Program-made: the position numbers and the translations under genes
In this document: piece by piece, positions 33,261-43,829 of the stretch
How positions within the stretch are numbered: position 1 is the first letter of the stretch
Layout of the letters: each line of letters starts with the position of its first letter
Source: Eubacteriales bacterium
Lineage (GTDB): Bacteria > Bacillota > Clostridia > Lachnospirales > Lachnospiraceae
Length of the DNA stretch: 64,000 nucleotides
NCBI GenBank assembly: GCA_030524715.1
Contig: JAUNGB010000008.1
Span: 27,905-91,904 of the forward strand
Direction: 5' to 3'
Notes under the pieces: generated by a model
What the model was told of the DNA's origin: nothing
What the model saw: the letters and a program-made list of their open reading frames with translations, nothing else
The model's database searches: none

Positions 33261-35843
33261 ATGAATATCAGTAAGTTTACACAGAAATCCATACAGGCAG
33301 TCCAGGATCTGGAGAAGGTTGCTTATGAATACGGCAATCAGGAAATCGAGCAGGAGCATTTGCTCTACACTCTCCTTCATCAGGAAGACAGCCTGATTCT
33401 CAAGATGATTGAGAAAATGGAAATCAATAAAGAATACTTTTTAAATGTGGTAGAAAACGCCCTGGAAGCCAGAGTCAAGGTTTCCGGCGGAGACCTGCGC
33501 TTTGGCCAGTATTTGAATAAGGCCCTGATCAGCGCCGAGGACGAGGCGAAGGCAATGGGAGACGAATATGTTTCCGTAGAGCATCTCTTTTTGGCTCTGT
33601 TGAAACAGCCCAGTCCCAGTGTGAAAAAGATCTTCAATGAATTTGGAATTACCAGAGAACGTTTCCTTAAAGCATTGTCTACCGTAAGGGGAAACCAGAG
33701 GGTAGTCAGCGACAATCCGGAAGCAACCTATGATACCTTAAATAAATACGGCGAGGATCTGGTAGAGAAAGCCCGGAACCAGAAGCTGGATCCGGTCATC
33801 GGGCGTGATGCGGAGATCCGGAATATTATCCGGATCCTTTCCAGAAAGACAAAGAACAATCCGGTTCTTATCGGCGAACCAGGAGTGGGCAAAACCGCGG
33901 CTATCGAGGGCCTTGCCCAGCGGATCGTAGCCGGGGACGTACCGGAAGGGCTGAAGGACAAAAAGATTTTTGCCCTGGATATGGGAGCTCTTGTGGCAGG
34001 AGCCAAATACCGTGGGGAATTTGAGGAACGTCTGAAGGCTGTTCTTGAAGAAGTAAAGAAAAGCGAAGGAAACATTATCCTGTTTATCGATGAACTGCAC
34101 CTGATCGTGGGCGCAGGCAAGACAGACGGCGCCATGGATGCGGGAAATATGTTAAAGCCTATGCTTGCAAGAGGCGAACTCCATTGTATCGGAGCAACGA
34201 CCCTCGACGAATACCGCCAGTATATCGAAAAGGACGCTGCCTTGGAACGTCGTTTCCAGCCTGTCCTTGTGGATGAGCCTACGGTGGAGGATACGATTTC
34301 GATTCTTCGTGGACTTAAGGAACGTTACGAGGTGTATCATGGCGTAAAGATTACTGACAGCGCTCTTGTAGCTGCAGCGACCTTATCACACCGTTATATC
34401 AGCGACCGTTTCCTTCCGGACAAGGCCATCGACCTTGTGGACGAAGCCTGCGCTCTTATTAAGACCGAGCTGGATTCCATGCCCACTGAGCTGGATGAAC
34501 AGCGGCGTAAGATCATGCAGTTGGAAATCGAAGAGTCCGCTCTGAAAAAAGAAACCGATAACTTAAGCAAGGAGCGTCTGGCGGATCTGCAGAAAGAGCT
34601 TGCGGATATGCGCGACGCCTTCAACGCCCAGAAAGCCCAGTGGGATAACGAAAAGCATTCCGTAGAAAAGCTCCAGAAACTCCGTGAGCAGATTGAGGAT
34701 GTGAATAAACAGATCCAAAAGGCGCAGCAGAACTACGACCTGGAAAAAATGGCGGAATTGCAGTACGGGGAGCTTCCGCGCCTGCAGAAGCAGTTGGAAA
34801 TTGAAGAACGTAATGTCAAGGAAGGCGACAGGAGACTGGTACATGAGGCTGTGACGGATGATGAGATCGCCAGAATCATATCCCGCTGGACAGGAATTCC
34901 TGTTACCAAGCTGACAGAGGGCGAGAGGACGAAGCTGTTAAGCCTGGAGGATCAGCTCCACCAGAGAGTGGTAGGCCAGGACGAGGGCGTCCGCCGTGTA
35001 ACTGACGCGATCCTCCGCTCCAAGGCGGGAATCAAAGACCCGACAAAGCCTATCGGTTCCTTCCTCTTCCTTGGGCCGACCGGTGTTGGTAAGACTGAGC
35101 TTGCCAAGACTCTTGCGGAAAATCTTTTCGACGATGAGCAGAACATGGTTCGTATCGATATGAGCGAGTATATGGAGAAATATTCCGTGTCCAGACTGAT
35201 CGGAGCGCCTCCCGGATATGTGGGCTATGAGGAAGGCGGACAACTGACAGAGGCTGTCCGCAGAAAACCGTACAGCGTTGTCCTTTTTGATGAAATCGAA
35301 AAGGCTCATCCGGATGTTTTCAACGTCCTTCTTCAGGTTCTGGACGACGGACGTATTACGGATTCCCAGGGCCGTACCGTAGACTTTAAGAATACCATTC
35401 TGATCATGACCTCCAACATCGGTTCCACGTATCTTCTGGACGGAATTGATGAAAACGGAGAGATTAAGCCGGAAGCGGAAGAAATGGTCATGAATGATCT
35501 GCGCAACCATTTCCGTCCTGAATTCCTGAACCGTCTGGACGAGACAATTTTATTTAAGCCCTTGACAAAAGACAATATTGGTAAGATAGTAGACTTACTG
35601 GTAAAGGATTTGGACAAACGTCTTTCCGGGCAGGAACTATCTCTGAAGCTGACAGACGCGGCAAAGGCACATGTGATCGAAAACGGATATGATCCGGTCT
35701 ATGGAGCACGTCCTCTGAAGCGTTATCTGCAGAAATATGTGGAGACACTTGCCGCTAAAAAGATTCTTTCCGGCAGCGTCCATGCAGGGGATACGATTGT
35801 TCTGGACGTGCAGAACGGAGAATTTACCGTCCATACTGCCTGA
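33261..35843 (+). CDS. clpB: ATP-dependent disaggregase ClpB
   Basis: 860 residues, full length. N-domain repeats (residues about 1-145), NBD1 with Walker [10 protein letters not shown] (about 209), a coiled-coil M-domain rich in KEL/LQK around 410-525, and NBD2 with Walker [10 protein letters not shown] (about 609). With DnaK it pulls proteins out of aggregates. CIRCE and a consensus promoter lie upstream; AAGGAGG before the start. Monocistronic, apart from a DUF4250 gene downstream. Confidence 0.98.
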   Translation: MNISKFTQKSIQAVQDLEKVAYEYGNQEIEQEHLLYTLLHQEDSLILKMIEKMEINKEYFLNVVENALEARVKVSGGDLRFGQYLNKALISAEDEAKAMGDEYVSVEHLFLALLKQPSPSVKKIFNEFGITRERFLKALSTVRGNQRVVSDNPEATYDTLNKYGEDLVEKARNQKLDPVIGRDAEIRNIIRILSRKTKNNPVLIGEPGVGKTAAIEGLAQRIVAGDVPEGLKDKKIFALDMGALVAGAKYRGEFEERLKAVLEEVKKSEGNIILFIDELHLIVGAGKTDGAMDAGNMLKPMLARGELHCIGATTLDEYRQYIEKDAALERRFQPVLVDEPTVEDTISILRGLKERYEVYHGVKITDSALVAAATLSHRYISDRFLPDKAIDLVDEACALIKTELDSMPTELDEQRRKIMQLEIEESALKKETDNLSKERLADLQKELADMRDAFNAQKAQWDNEKHSVEKLQKLREQIEDVNKQIQKAQQNYDLEKMAELQYGELPRLQKQLEIEERNVKEGDRRLVHEAVTDDEIARIISRWTGIPVTKLTEGERTKLLSLEDQLHQRVVGQDEGVRRVTDAILRSKAGIKDPTKPIGSFLFLGPTGVGKTELAKTLAENLFDDEQNMVRIDMSEYMEKYSVSRLIGAPPGYVGYEEGGQLTEAVRRKPYSVVLFDEIEKAHPDVFNVLLQVLDDGRITDSQGRTVDFKNTILIMTSNIGSTYLLDGIDENGEIKPEAEEMVMNDLRNHFRPEFLNRLDETILFKPLTKDNIGKIVDLLVKDLDKRLSGQELSLKLTDAAKAHVIENGYDPVYGARPLKRYLQKYVETLAAKKILSGSVHAGDTIVLDVQNGEFTVHTA

Positions 35844-35968
35844 GCCAGAGCCTGACTTTAGAAGTCCGGGCACTCGTCTTTACAGGAGACAGGCAGGTAT
35901 GCCAAAGCAGTCTGCAGACACAACTTCGGGCATATCTGAATTATAATCAGAGCAAAGGATGGAAAGCT

Positions 35969-36142
35969 ATGATACCAAAGGATCCGGTCATGTTGTTGAG
36001 TTATGTCAACACACAGCTTCGGGATTACTATGAATCCCTGGAGGCTCTCTGTACCTGCAGAGGAATGAAGAAAAAGGAACTGGTGGAAAAATTGAAATCC
36101 ATTGACTACGAGTATGACGAAAAAACCAACCAGTTTATCTGA
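35969..36142 (+). CDS. DUF4250 small protein
   Basis: 57 residues: starts MIPKDPVMLLSYVNTQLRDY and ends with KLKSIDYEYDEKTNQFI. This matches DUF4250, a short conserved family of gut Firmicutes with no known function. GGATGGAAAGC is a moderate ribosome site. It follows clpB by 125 bp and may share its transcript. A strong terminator ends it. Confidence 0.85.
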   Translation: MIPKDPVMLLSYVNTQLRDYYESLEALCTCRGMKKKELVEKLKSIDYEYDEKTNQFI

Positions 36143-36194
36143 ACGCTTTACACCAGAGGCATGCCGACAGTGTGCCTCAGAGATGGAAACTGGA

Positions 36195-36234
36195 AAAGCC
36201 AGAAGCGAAGCCTGCTTCGCTTCTGGTTTTTCTT
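36195..36234 (+). terminator. Terminator after the DUF4250 gene
   Basis: CCAGAAGCGAAG-CCTG-CTTCGCTTCTGG is a perfect 12-bp stem with a T-run. Confidence 0.95.
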
Positions 36235-36334
36235 TAGAATAAAATAAATTAGCCGGGCGAATGGAAAAATACCGGAAATTCCGAAATATCAGCAGCGTAA
36301 AATTTGAAAAAAGTGTGAAATTACCAAAAAACAC

Positions 36335-36380
36335 TTGCATTTTTTGGTTAAATATATATTATATATAGTTAGCCGACTAA
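36335..36380 (+). promoter_or_regulatory. Promoter and MarR-type operator
   Basis: -35 TTGCAT (36335-36340), 16-bp spacer, -10 TATTAT (36357-36362). Just downstream, TTAGCCGACTAA (36369-36380) is an imperfect palindrome (TTAG...CTAA), typical of MarR operators of drug-exporter operons. Binding there would cover the transcription start. Confidence 0.6.
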
Positions 36381-36437
36381 TTAATATTGAATGTGAGAAG
36401 GTCGGGAAAATATGCGAAACAGAATAGAGGTGAACTT

Positions 36438-36935
36438 ATGCATCCGTTTATGAAGGAAGAAAACGGAGAGCTTACCATGCAGGGGCTGCTTATGGAGATC
36501 AACCGGCTTTATATGGGCAAATGTTTTCACCAAATGGTGGAACTGGGAATATATCCCGGACAGATTCCGGTACTCGGGTGTCTGATGCACAAGGACGGCT
36601 TAAGCCAGAGAGAACTGGCAAAAAAACTCCACATAAAGCCGCCTACGGTAAATGTGACTGTCCAGCGTCTGGAGAAAATCGGTATCCTCTGCAGGAGACA
36701 GGATGAAAAGGACCAGAGAGTCACCCGGGTGTATATGACGGAGAAAGGTCATGCTATAGTCGAAAAAGCTATGGAGCAGGTCATGGAAAATGAAAAGATC
36801 CTGTTTGCCAATTTCAGTGAAACAGAGCTGTGCCTGATGCGGCGTTTTTTCCAGCAGATGCTTGAGAACATTGAGCTTCTGCCCGGACCATCAGGAGAAG
36901 AATGTATAAAGAAAGAAGGATTGGATAAATGCTGA
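36438..36935 (+). CDS. MarR-family repressor
   Basis: 165 residues from ATG 36438 (GAGGTGAACTT upstream). The winged HTH includes GLSQRELAKKLHIKPPTVNV and the wing KDQRVTRVYMTEKG. It overlaps the first ABC gene by 7 nt, which ties repressor and exporter together. Ligand unknown. It probably represses its own operon through the operator at 36369. Confidence 0.92.
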   Translation: MHPFMKEENGELTMQGLLMEINRLYMGKCFHQMVELGIYPGQIPVLGCLMHKDGLSQRELAKKLHIKPPTVNVTVQRLEKIGILCRRQDEKDQRVTRVYMTEKGHAIVEKAMEQVMENEKILFANFSETELCLMRRFFQQMLENIELLPGPSGEECIKKEGLDKC

Positions 36936-39091
36936 AGCTGATGAAATATCTGAAAAAATCAGCCGGTTATATTGTCTTGATCGTGGCGCTCCTGTTTTTA
37001 CAGGCGTACTGCGACCTGTCCCTGCCGGACTATACCTCAAAAATTGTCAATGTGGGTATCCAGCAGCAGGGAATTGAAGACGGTGTACCGGAAAAAATCC
37101 GGACCTCTACCATGGAAAGTCTGGAACTTTTTATGACGGAGGAGACAAGAGATGAGGTCATGGAAGCTTATACTCTGGATGGAGATCTTTATGTATTAAA
37201 AGATAAGCTTTCCAAGGATACAAGAGAGCAGTTAAACGAGGACTTCTGTAAGCCGATGATGATACTTACGGGATTTACCTCAGACAGTGAAGAGAGCAGG
37301 GCCATGCTTGCGCAGATGGGGATTCCGGAGGGCACAGACCCGGCGGCCGCTTTGTCGCAGCTTCCTGAACAGGCTGTGGAGCAGATATCGGATTACATGG
37401 AGGAAAATCTTTCTGAGATGCCAGAATCTATTTTGACGCAGGCTGCCGTTGCCTTTGTACGCGGGGAATACGAAGCCATAGGCGAGGATGTGGACGCTAT
37501 TCAGATGAATTATATCATCAGATCCGGTATCCAGATGATTTTAATGGCCCTTGTCATTATGCTGGCAGCGGTCAGCGTAACCTTCCTTTCGGCGAGGGTT
37601 GCGGCCAGTCTGGGACATGATCTGAGAAGCAGCATTTACCGGAAGGTCATGAGCTTTTCCAGCAATGAATATCACAAATTTTCCACGGCGTCTCTGATCA
37701 CCAGAAGCACCAATGACGTGCAGCAGGTACAGCAGGTAATGTCCATGATCTTCCGGATCGTACTGTATGCGCCCATTCTTGGCCTTGGCGGTGTGATAAA
37801 GGTGCTCCAGACAGATTCGTCCATGACATGGATCCTTGCGGTAGCAGTGATCTTGATCCTGATGGTGATCGGGGGATTATTTAAGATCGCCATGCCGAAG
37901 TTTACGAAGCTGCAGACTTTGATCGACCGACTGAACCTGGTAACAAGGGAGATCCTTACAGGTATCCCGGTCATCCGTGCGTTCAGCCGTGAAAAGCATG
38001 AGGAAGAGCGTTTTGAGAAGGCAAATATGGACCTTACCAAAACCAATCTTTTTGTGAACCGCTGTATGACCTTTATGATGCCGATCATGATGCTGATCAT
38101 GAACGGTGTTTCTGTTATGATCGTTTATTTCGGCTCCTATGGTGTGGATAACGGAACCATGCAGGTAGGAAATGTTATGGCGTTTATCCAGTATGCAATG
38201 CAGATCATCATGTCATTTTTGATGATCACGGCCATGTCCATTATGCTTCCAAGGGCAAATGTAGCGGCTCTCCGTATCCATGAGGTCCTTGAAACAGAGG
38301 GGACGATCAACGATCCGGAATGTCCGGTCCATCCTTCCGACGGGGAAAAAGGAACTGTGGAATTTGAAAATGTAAGCTTTGCTTATCCCGATGCGGATGA
38401 AAACGTAATTACGGACATTTCCTTTAAAGCAGAGAAAGGACAGACTGTGGCGGTTATCGGAAGTACGGGAAGCGGCAAAAGTACGCTGGTCAATCTGATC
38501 CCGAGATTTTATGACGTAACCAGAGGCAGCGTCAGGGTAGACGGCGTCGACGTCCGCGATATGAGCCAGAAGGAACTTCGTGACAGGCTGGGGTATGTAC
38601 CTCAGAAGGGAGTTCTGTTCTCAGGAACCATCGATTCCAACATCCGTTACGGTAAGACAGATATCACGGAGGCTGAGGTAAAGGAAGCGGCCGAGGTTGC
38701 GCAGGCTGAGGAATTTATCGAGGCTAAGCCGGATAAATATCATTCTCCTGTTTCCCAGGGAGGAACAAACGTGTCGGGAGGTCAGAAGCAGCGTCTTTCC
38801 ATTGCAAGGGCTATTGCGAAAAAACCTGAAATATTTATCTTTGACGACAGCTTTTCCGCATTGGACTTTAAGACAGACAGCATGCTCCGGAAAGCATTGA
38901 GGGAGCATACCAAAGACGCCACGACCATTATTGTGGCTCAGCGTATCAGTACGATTTTGAATGCGGACCAGATCATTGTACTTGACGACGGGCATATGGC
39001 AGGAATCGGCACCCACAAGGAGCTGATGAAAACATGTGACGTTTACCGTCAGATCGCAATGTCGCAGTTATCAGAGGAGGAATTGGCATGA
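36929..39091 (+). CDS. ABC exporter subunit 1 (membrane + ATPase), heterodimeric multidrug type
   Basis: 720 residues. After the first membrane helix (IVLIVALLFLQAYC) there is an unusually large extracellular segment, about residues 50-185, acidic and helical. Five further helices and the ATPase follow: Walker A GSTGSGKST, signature VSGGQ, Walker B IFIFDDS where Asp replaces the catalytic Glu. The intact signature with non-canonical Walker B is a mark of the degenerate site in heterodimeric exporters. Overlaps the partner gene by 4 nt. Confidence 0.92.
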   Translation: MLKLMKYLKKSAGYIVLIVALLFLQAYCDLSLPDYTSKIVNVGIQQQGIEDGVPEKIRTSTMESLELFMTEETRDEVMEAYTLDGDLYVLKDKLSKDTREQLNEDFCKPMMILTGFTSDSEESRAMLAQMGIPEGTDPAAALSQLPEQAVEQISDYMEENLSEMPESILTQAAVAFVRGEYEAIGEDVDAIQMNYIIRSGIQMILMALVIMLAAVSVTFLSARVAASLGHDLRSSIYRKVMSFSSNEYHKFSTASLITRSTNDVQQVQQVMSMIFRIVLYAPILGLGGVIKVLQTDSSMTWILAVAVILILMVIGGLFKIAMPKFTKLQTLIDRLNLVTREILTGIPVIRAFSREKHEEERFEKANMDLTKTNLFVNRCMTFMMPIMMLIMNGVSVMIVYFGSYGVDNGTMQVGNVMAFIQYAMQIIMSFLMITAMSIMLPRANVAALRIHEVLETEGTINDPECPVHPSDGEKGTVEFENVSFAYPDADENVITDISFKAEKGQTVAVIGSTGSGKSTLVNLIPRFYDVTRGSVRVDGVDVRDMSQKELRDRLGYVPQKGVLFSGTIDSNIRYGKTDITEAEVKEAAEVAQAEEFIEAKPDKYHSPVSQGGTNVSGGQKQRLSIARAIAKKPEIFIFDDSFSALDFKTDSMLRKALREHTKDATTIIVAQRISTILNADQIIVLDDGHMAGIGTHKELMKTCDVYRQIAMSQLSEEELA

Positions 39092-40923
39092 GTGAGCAGA
39101 AAAGAAGAGGCCCCATGGGAGGTCGCGGCATGCAGTCGGGAGAAAAAGCCAAAGACTTCAAAGGGGCAATGGGAAAACTGTTAAAATATATGGAACGCTA
39201 TAAATTCCGTTTTGCGCTGATGCTGGTCTTTGCAGTGGCAGGTACAGTGTTCAATATTGTGGGACCCAAGGTCCTTGGAAAAGCGACAACGGAATTATTT
39301 AACGGCCTTGTTGAAAAGGTAAACGGAACCGGAGGAATTGATTTTGAGAAAATCGGCATGATCCTTTTGGGCGCGCTGGCCCTTTATCTTGCCAGCGCCT
39401 GCTTCTCATTCGTACAGGGTTATGTTATGACGGGAATTTCCAATGACGTTACCTATAATCTGAGAAAGGATATTTCCAAAAAGTTCAACAGACTCCCGCT
39501 GAATTATTTTGAAAGCCGTACAAACGGCGAGATCCTTTCCAGAGTAACCAACGATGTGGATACTCTTCAGATGAGCCTGAACCAGAGTATTACTCAGTTG
39601 ATCACATCCGTGACCACTCTGATCGGCGTATTTATCATGATGCTTTCCATTAATGTATGGATGACCCTGGCGGCGCTTTGTATCCTGCCTGTTTCCATGG
39701 TGATCATTAATCAGGTAATGAAGCATTCACAGAAATACTTCCGTGACCAGCAGAAATATCTGGGTGAGGTAAACGGCCAGATCGAAGAAAACTTCGGCGG
39801 ACATAATGTGGTCAGGGTATTCAACAAAGAAAACGATGTTGTCGAAGAATTTGAAAAGGATAACCAGAAGCTTTATGAATCAGGCTGGAAATCTCAGTTC
39901 TTTTCCGGCATGATGATGCCGATCATGCAGTTTGTGGGAAATCTGGGATACGTGATGGTTGCGCTTCTGGGCGGCGCTTTTGCAATTAAAGGAACCATAG
40001 AGGTTGGCGATATCCAGTCCTTTTTCCAGTATATCCGTAACTTTACACAGCCGATCCAGCAGATTGCGCAGGTTACCAATCTTCTGCAGTCCTCAGCCGC
40101 CGCTTCCGAGCGTGTGTTTGAGTTCCTGGAGGAGCCGGAAGAGGATCAGACGGTCAAAGATCCTGTGGATATCAGCGGGCTTAGCGGGGATGTACAGTTT
40201 GAGCATGTAAACTTCGGATATAACCCCGACAAGATCATTATCCACGATTTCTCCGCCGATGTTAAGGACGGACAGAAGATTGCCATTGTGGGTCCTACCG
40301 GAGCCGGAAAGACAACAATGGTAAAGCTGCTTATGAGATTTTATGACATCAACGGCGGCGCCATCAAGGTAGACGGGCACGATATCAGGGATTTCAACAG
40401 AAGCCAGCTTCGGGAAATGTTCGGTATGGTCCTTCAGGACACCTGGCTGTTTTCAGGCACTATTATGGAAAATATCCGTTACGGACGTCTGGACGCCACG
40501 GATGAAGAGGTTATTGCCGCTGCAAAGGCAGCGCATATCCACAATTTTATCATGCAGCAGCCGGGCGGCTACCAGATGGTGCTGGATGAAGAAACAAGTA
40601 ATATTTCCCAGGGCCAGAAGCAGCTTCTGACCATTGCCCGTGCAATCCTTGCCGATAATAAGATATTGATCCTGGACGAAGCGACCTCATCCGTAGATAC
40701 GCGAACCGAGATGCGTATCCAAAAGGCTATGAATAATCTGATGAAGGGACGCACCAGCTTTGTGATCGCTCACAGGCTTTCCACCATAAAGGATTCAGAT
40801 CTGATCCTTGTAATGAAGGACGGAGATATCATCGAGCAGGGCAGCCATGAAGAACTGCTGGCAAAGCACGGATTCTATTCAGAGCTTTATTACAGCCAGT
40901 TTGAACGCAGAGAACACAGATAA
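39088..40923 (+). CDS. ABC exporter subunit 2 (membrane + ATPase)
   Basis: 611 residues. Six membrane helices, then Walker A GPTGAGKTT, signature ISQGQ (first G replaced), Walker B ILILDEATSSVD with catalytic Glu. It supplies the working Walker B/Glu while the partner supplies the good signature, so the pair has one active and one degenerate ATP site. Begins GGAGGAATTGGC-ATG inside the end of subunit 1. Basic N-terminus (KRRGPMGGRGM). Confidence 0.92.
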   Translation: MSEQKRRGPMGGRGMQSGEKAKDFKGAMGKLLKYMERYKFRFALMLVFAVAGTVFNIVGPKVLGKATTELFNGLVEKVNGTGGIDFEKIGMILLGALALYLASACFSFVQGYVMTGISNDVTYNLRKDISKKFNRLPLNYFESRTNGEILSRVTNDVDTLQMSLNQSITQLITSVTTLIGVFIMMLSINVWMTLAALCILPVSMVIINQVMKHSQKYFRDQQKYLGEVNGQIEENFGGHNVVRVFNKENDVVEEFEKDNQKLYESGWKSQFFSGMMMPIMQFVGNLGYVMVALLGGAFAIKGTIEVGDIQSFFQYIRNFTQPIQQIAQVTNLLQSSAAASERVFEFLEEPEEDQTVKDPVDISGLSGDVQFEHVNFGYNPDKIIIHDFSADVKDGQKIAIVGPTGAGKTTMVKLLMRFYDINGGAIKVDGHDIRDFNRSQLREMFGMVLQDTWLFSGTIMENIRYGRLDATDEEVIAAAKAAHIHNFIMQQPGGYQMVLDEETSNISQGQKQLLTIARAILADNKILILDEATSSVDTRTEMRIQKAMNNLMKGRTSFVIAHRLSTIKDSDLILVMKDGDIIEQGSHEELLAKHGFYSELYYSQFERREHR

Positions 40924-40926
40924 GCA

Positions 40927-40959
40927 GTTACTGTTCACACCTGCGGCGTTAAGAGTAAC
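40927..40959. repeat. 33-nt dispersed palindrome, copy 3
   Basis: Starts GTTACTGTTCAC, ends TTAAGAGTAAC; same 33-nt length, with a more decayed right arm. It lies five bases after the exporter operon stop. Confidence 0.6.
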
Positions 40960-41070
40960 GATAAGCAACCTCCCGTTTTAAAGTGCGCAAGTATTTTACT
41001 ATACATTTTCTGATAATTGGGGTATAATAAAACAACCGTATCTATTCAGCAATTGTGGAATACATCCTGC

Positions 41071-41094
41071 AGAAAGCAATTTTCAAACACATTC
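41071..41094. repeat. Fragment of GTGTTTGA-containing dispersed element
   Basis: AGAAAGCAATTTTCAAACAC shares an 18-mer (AAAGCAATTTTCAAACAC) with 43847-43864, in the 281-bp gap before the YbjQ-like gene. The rest of the gap has no recognisable gene. Confidence 0.6.
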
Positions 41095-41204
41095 TATAAC
41101 AGATGAGGGAAGAATTCCACACGCTCCGGGACTCGCGGGCGAGCCCTGAATGCAGAATAGCTATGAAGAGCAATGTATCAGATACTAAACGGGAGGTTAT
41201 GAAA

Positions 41205-41525
41205 ATGATCATTACGACGACACCTACAGTTGAGGGAAAAGTGATCTGTGAGTATAAAGGCATCGTATTTGGAGAAGTGATTTCCGGCGTAAATGTATTA
41301 AAGGATATCGGCGCAGGCCTGCGCAACTTTTTCGGCGGAAGATCTCAGGCCTATGAGGAAGAACTGATGGCAGCCAGAGAAGAGGCGTTAAAAGAGATGG
41401 AGCAGAGAGCGGCAGAGCGCGGCGCCAATGCGGTCGTAGGCGTGGACATTGACTATGAGGTACTGGGTTCAGACAATGGTATGCTGATGGTAACGGCAAG
41501 CGGCACTGCCGTAGTAGTAGCGTGA
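41205..41525 (+). CDS. YbjQ/UPF0145 family protein
   Basis: 106 residues from ATG 41205, 8 bases after GGGAGG (ATG 41199 is too close). [20 protein letters not shown] and [16 protein letters not shown] are family hallmarks. YbjQ proteins form pentamers and are annotated as possible heavy-metal binders without experimental proof. It overlaps or adjoins the HelD-like gene. Confidence 0.9.
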   Translation: MIITTTPTVEGKVICEYKGIVFGEVISGVNVLKDIGAGLRNFFGGRSQAYEEELMAAREEALKEMEQRAAERGANAVVGVDIDYEVLGSDNGMLMVTASGTAVVVA

Positions 41526-41533
41526 GGGCAGCC

Positions 41534-43630
41534 ATGACAGTTAAAGCAGACGGCAGGAAGTTCCTGCCATATGTATTGGAGCACCTGCGCCGGAGAATCG
41601 GGGAGATCGATCTTTCCCTGGAAGAGGGGCAGAAGGAAATCGAAGACATGCATGAATACTACTGGGAGAATTATACGGAAATGGACCAGTACGGCTATGA
41701 AAATTTCGATAACCAGCAGGCCCTTCTCCACCAGATCAATGCAAACCAGGAGCAGCTTATTCTGAAGCACCGGTTTAAAAAGATGCTGGATTCTCCTTTT
41801 TTCGGGAGAGTGGATTTTTGTTTTGAAGGAGAGGACGAACCGGAGATTTTTTATATCGGCATCGGCAATTTTGCAGAAAGAACAGGCGGCGTCCCCCTGG
41901 TTTATGACTGGCGCGCCCCTGTAAGCGGATTATTCTATGACTATGACAAGGGTCCTGCCTCTTACACAGCCCCGGCAGGGGAGATTACCGGAGAAATTGC
42001 CTCCAAATGGCAGTACAAAATCCGCAATGGCAGGATGGTCTATGATTTTGAAAGCGATATCAAGATCGATGATGAGATCCTTGCCGCTGAGCTGGGAAGC
42101 AATGGAGAGGTTCAGCTTAAAAATATCATCCGTACCATCCAAAAAGAGCAGAATGCCATTATCCGCAACACCAAAGACTGTATTATGGTCATACAGGGAG
42201 CCGCCGGAAGCGGTAAAACCTCTATCGCTCTTCACCGCATTGCGTATCTCCTTTATCATGACAGGCAGAATCTGAAATCCTCGAATATTCTGGTCCTGTC
42301 CCCCAACAGCGTATTTGCGGACTATATTTCCCATATTCTTCCGGAGCTTGGAGAAGAAAATATCCGGGAAATGAGCTTTGACCTGTTTGCCTACCGGCAG
42401 CTTAAGGATACGGCTGCCGACTGCGAGGACCGGTACGACCAGATAGAAAAAGCGCTGCGAAACCCTGATTCCCAACAGTCCTTCAGGCAGAAGCAGTCCC
42501 AGGGATTCCTCAATCAACTGGAAGGATATATCATGGAGCTTGAGGATGAGCTGATGCAATTTTGTGATGTAGAGTACAAGGGCTTTACCATTACAGAGTC
42601 AGAGATCATCGATTTATTTTATTTCAAATTTCTGGAAATCCCCCTGCTTTCCCGTATGGAAGCAGTTGCGGATTATTTTATCGATGAAATAGAGACTCTG
42701 CGTGACAGCGACCTTCCTGAAGAAGAAAGGGAAGTGATATATGAAAAATTCCGGAAAATGTATTCGTCTACAGACCTGTACGTTCTCTACAATAGCTTCC
42801 TTAAGCGGGCCGGTTTTCGTCCTCTGCCCGGGGTTCCTCTGGAAAAACGCCGTCTCCCCTATGAAGATGTATATCCGGTACTGTACCTGAAATACCGCCT
42901 GAAACGCCAGACAGATCACACGGGCATCAAGCATCTGGTGGTAGATGAAATGCAGGATTATTCCCGCCTTCAGTATCTTATCCTGCAAAAGATCTTTCCC
43001 TGCAGAATGACGATCTTAGGGGACAGGGCTCAGACTATGGACGAGGAAATGCAGGACGTAACCACCTTCCTTCCGAAGATTTTTGGCCGCAATCTGCATA
43101 AGATCGTCCTGAATAAAAGCTACCGGAACACAGTCGAGATCGCGGAATATGCCAACAGGCTTGCATCCATCACAGATATGGAAGTATTTCAGCGCCATGG
43201 CGCTCCGGTAACAGAAAAAGCCTTTCCGACCATGGAAATGGCTTTGGAAGACGCCTTATCAAACCTGAAATTACAGGAAGGACATTACGAAACCTTTGCG
43301 GTGATCCTCCGTACCGAGGAAGAAGCTCTTAAGGCATTTGATTTCCTGAAACCACGTCTGGAGGCTTCCGGCTATGAGACAGACAACAGTCTGACCTACC
43401 TTGACCGCAACAGTTCATCCTTCAGAAAGGGAATCACTGTGACGACCTTCTATCTTGCAAAGGGTCTGGAGTTCGATCAGGTATTTTCCGTTTTCCCGGC
43501 GGAAGACCAAAGTCCCCTGGCCCTTCAGGCAAGATATATCTGCGCTACCCGCGCGCTGCACAACCTGCATATGTACGAATATAACGCATCGGAAAAAGCA
43601 GATAAAAAGCAGACAGAAAAAGGAACCTGA
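41534..43630 (+). CDS. helD: HelD-like UvrD-family RNA polymerase recycling ATPase
   Basis: 698 residues from ATG 41534 (GTG at 41522 would overlap the previous stop). An N-terminal coiled-coil arm (HLRRRIGEIDLSLEEGQKEI) is followed by a helicase fold with Walker A GAAGSGKTS and Walker B VVDEMQDYS; the C-terminal motif STFYLAKGLEFDQV-like TTFYLAKGLEFDQV completes the ATP site. HelD binds RNA polymerase and releases stalled DNA and RNA. It lies 9 nt after the YbjQ-like gene. Confidence 0.88.
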   Translation: MTVKADGRKFLPYVLEHLRRRIGEIDLSLEEGQKEIEDMHEYYWENYTEMDQYGYENFDNQQALLHQINANQEQLILKHRFKKMLDSPFFGRVDFCFEGEDEPEIFYIGIGNFAERTGGVPLVYDWRAPVSGLFYDYDKGPASYTAPAGEITGEIASKWQYKIRNGRMVYDFESDIKIDDEILAAELGSNGEVQLKNIIRTIQKEQNAIIRNTKDCIMVIQGAAGSGKTSIALHRIAYLLYHDRQNLKSSNILVLSPNSVFADYISHILPELGEENIREMSFDLFAYRQLKDTAADCEDRYDQIEKALRNPDSQQSFRQKQSQGFLNQLEGYIMELEDELMQFCDVEYKGFTITESEIIDLFYFKFLEIPLLSRMEAVADYFIDEIETLRDSDLPEEEREVIYEKFRKMYSSTDLYVLYNSFLKRAGFRPLPGVPLEKRRLPYEDVYPVLYLKYRLKRQTDHTGIKHLVVDEMQDYSRLQYLILQKIFPCRMTILGDRAQTMDEEMQDVTTFLPKIFGRNLHKIVLNKSYRNTVEIAEYANRLASITDMEVFQRHGAPVTEKAFPTMEMALEDALSNLKLQEGHYETFAVILRTEEEALKAFDFLKPRLEASGYETDNSLTYLDRNSSSFRKGITVTTFYLAKGLEFDQVFSVFPAEDQSPLALQARYICATRALHNLHMYEYNASEKADKKQTEKGT

Positions 43631-43644
43631 ATATTACAGAATAA

Positions 43645-43686
43645 AAAACAGAAGCTATTATAATAGGTATAGTTTCTGTTTTTTTC
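43645..43686 (+). terminator. Terminator of helD-like gene
   Basis: AAAACAGAAGCTAT pairs with ATAGTTTCTGTTTT, followed by TTTTC. Confidence 0.8.
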
Positions 43687-43755
43687 TTTATAATAAATTC
43701 ATAGGAATTTCACATTCAGTACCGGAAATTGCATTGACAGTGCTGTGATTAAAAT

Positions 43756-43829
43756 GTAAAATAAACAATAAGTGACTTTTGAGCGTGTTTGAGTAAAATA
43801 AACAATAAGTGACTTTTGAGAGTGTTTGA
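43756..43829 (+). repeat. Tandem 37-bp duplication
   Basis: Two copies (43756-43792, 43793-43829) differ at a single base. Each begins GTAAAATAAACAATAAGTGA and ends GAGMGTGTTTGA. They lie in the leader of the lipoprotein gene. Confidence 0.95.
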
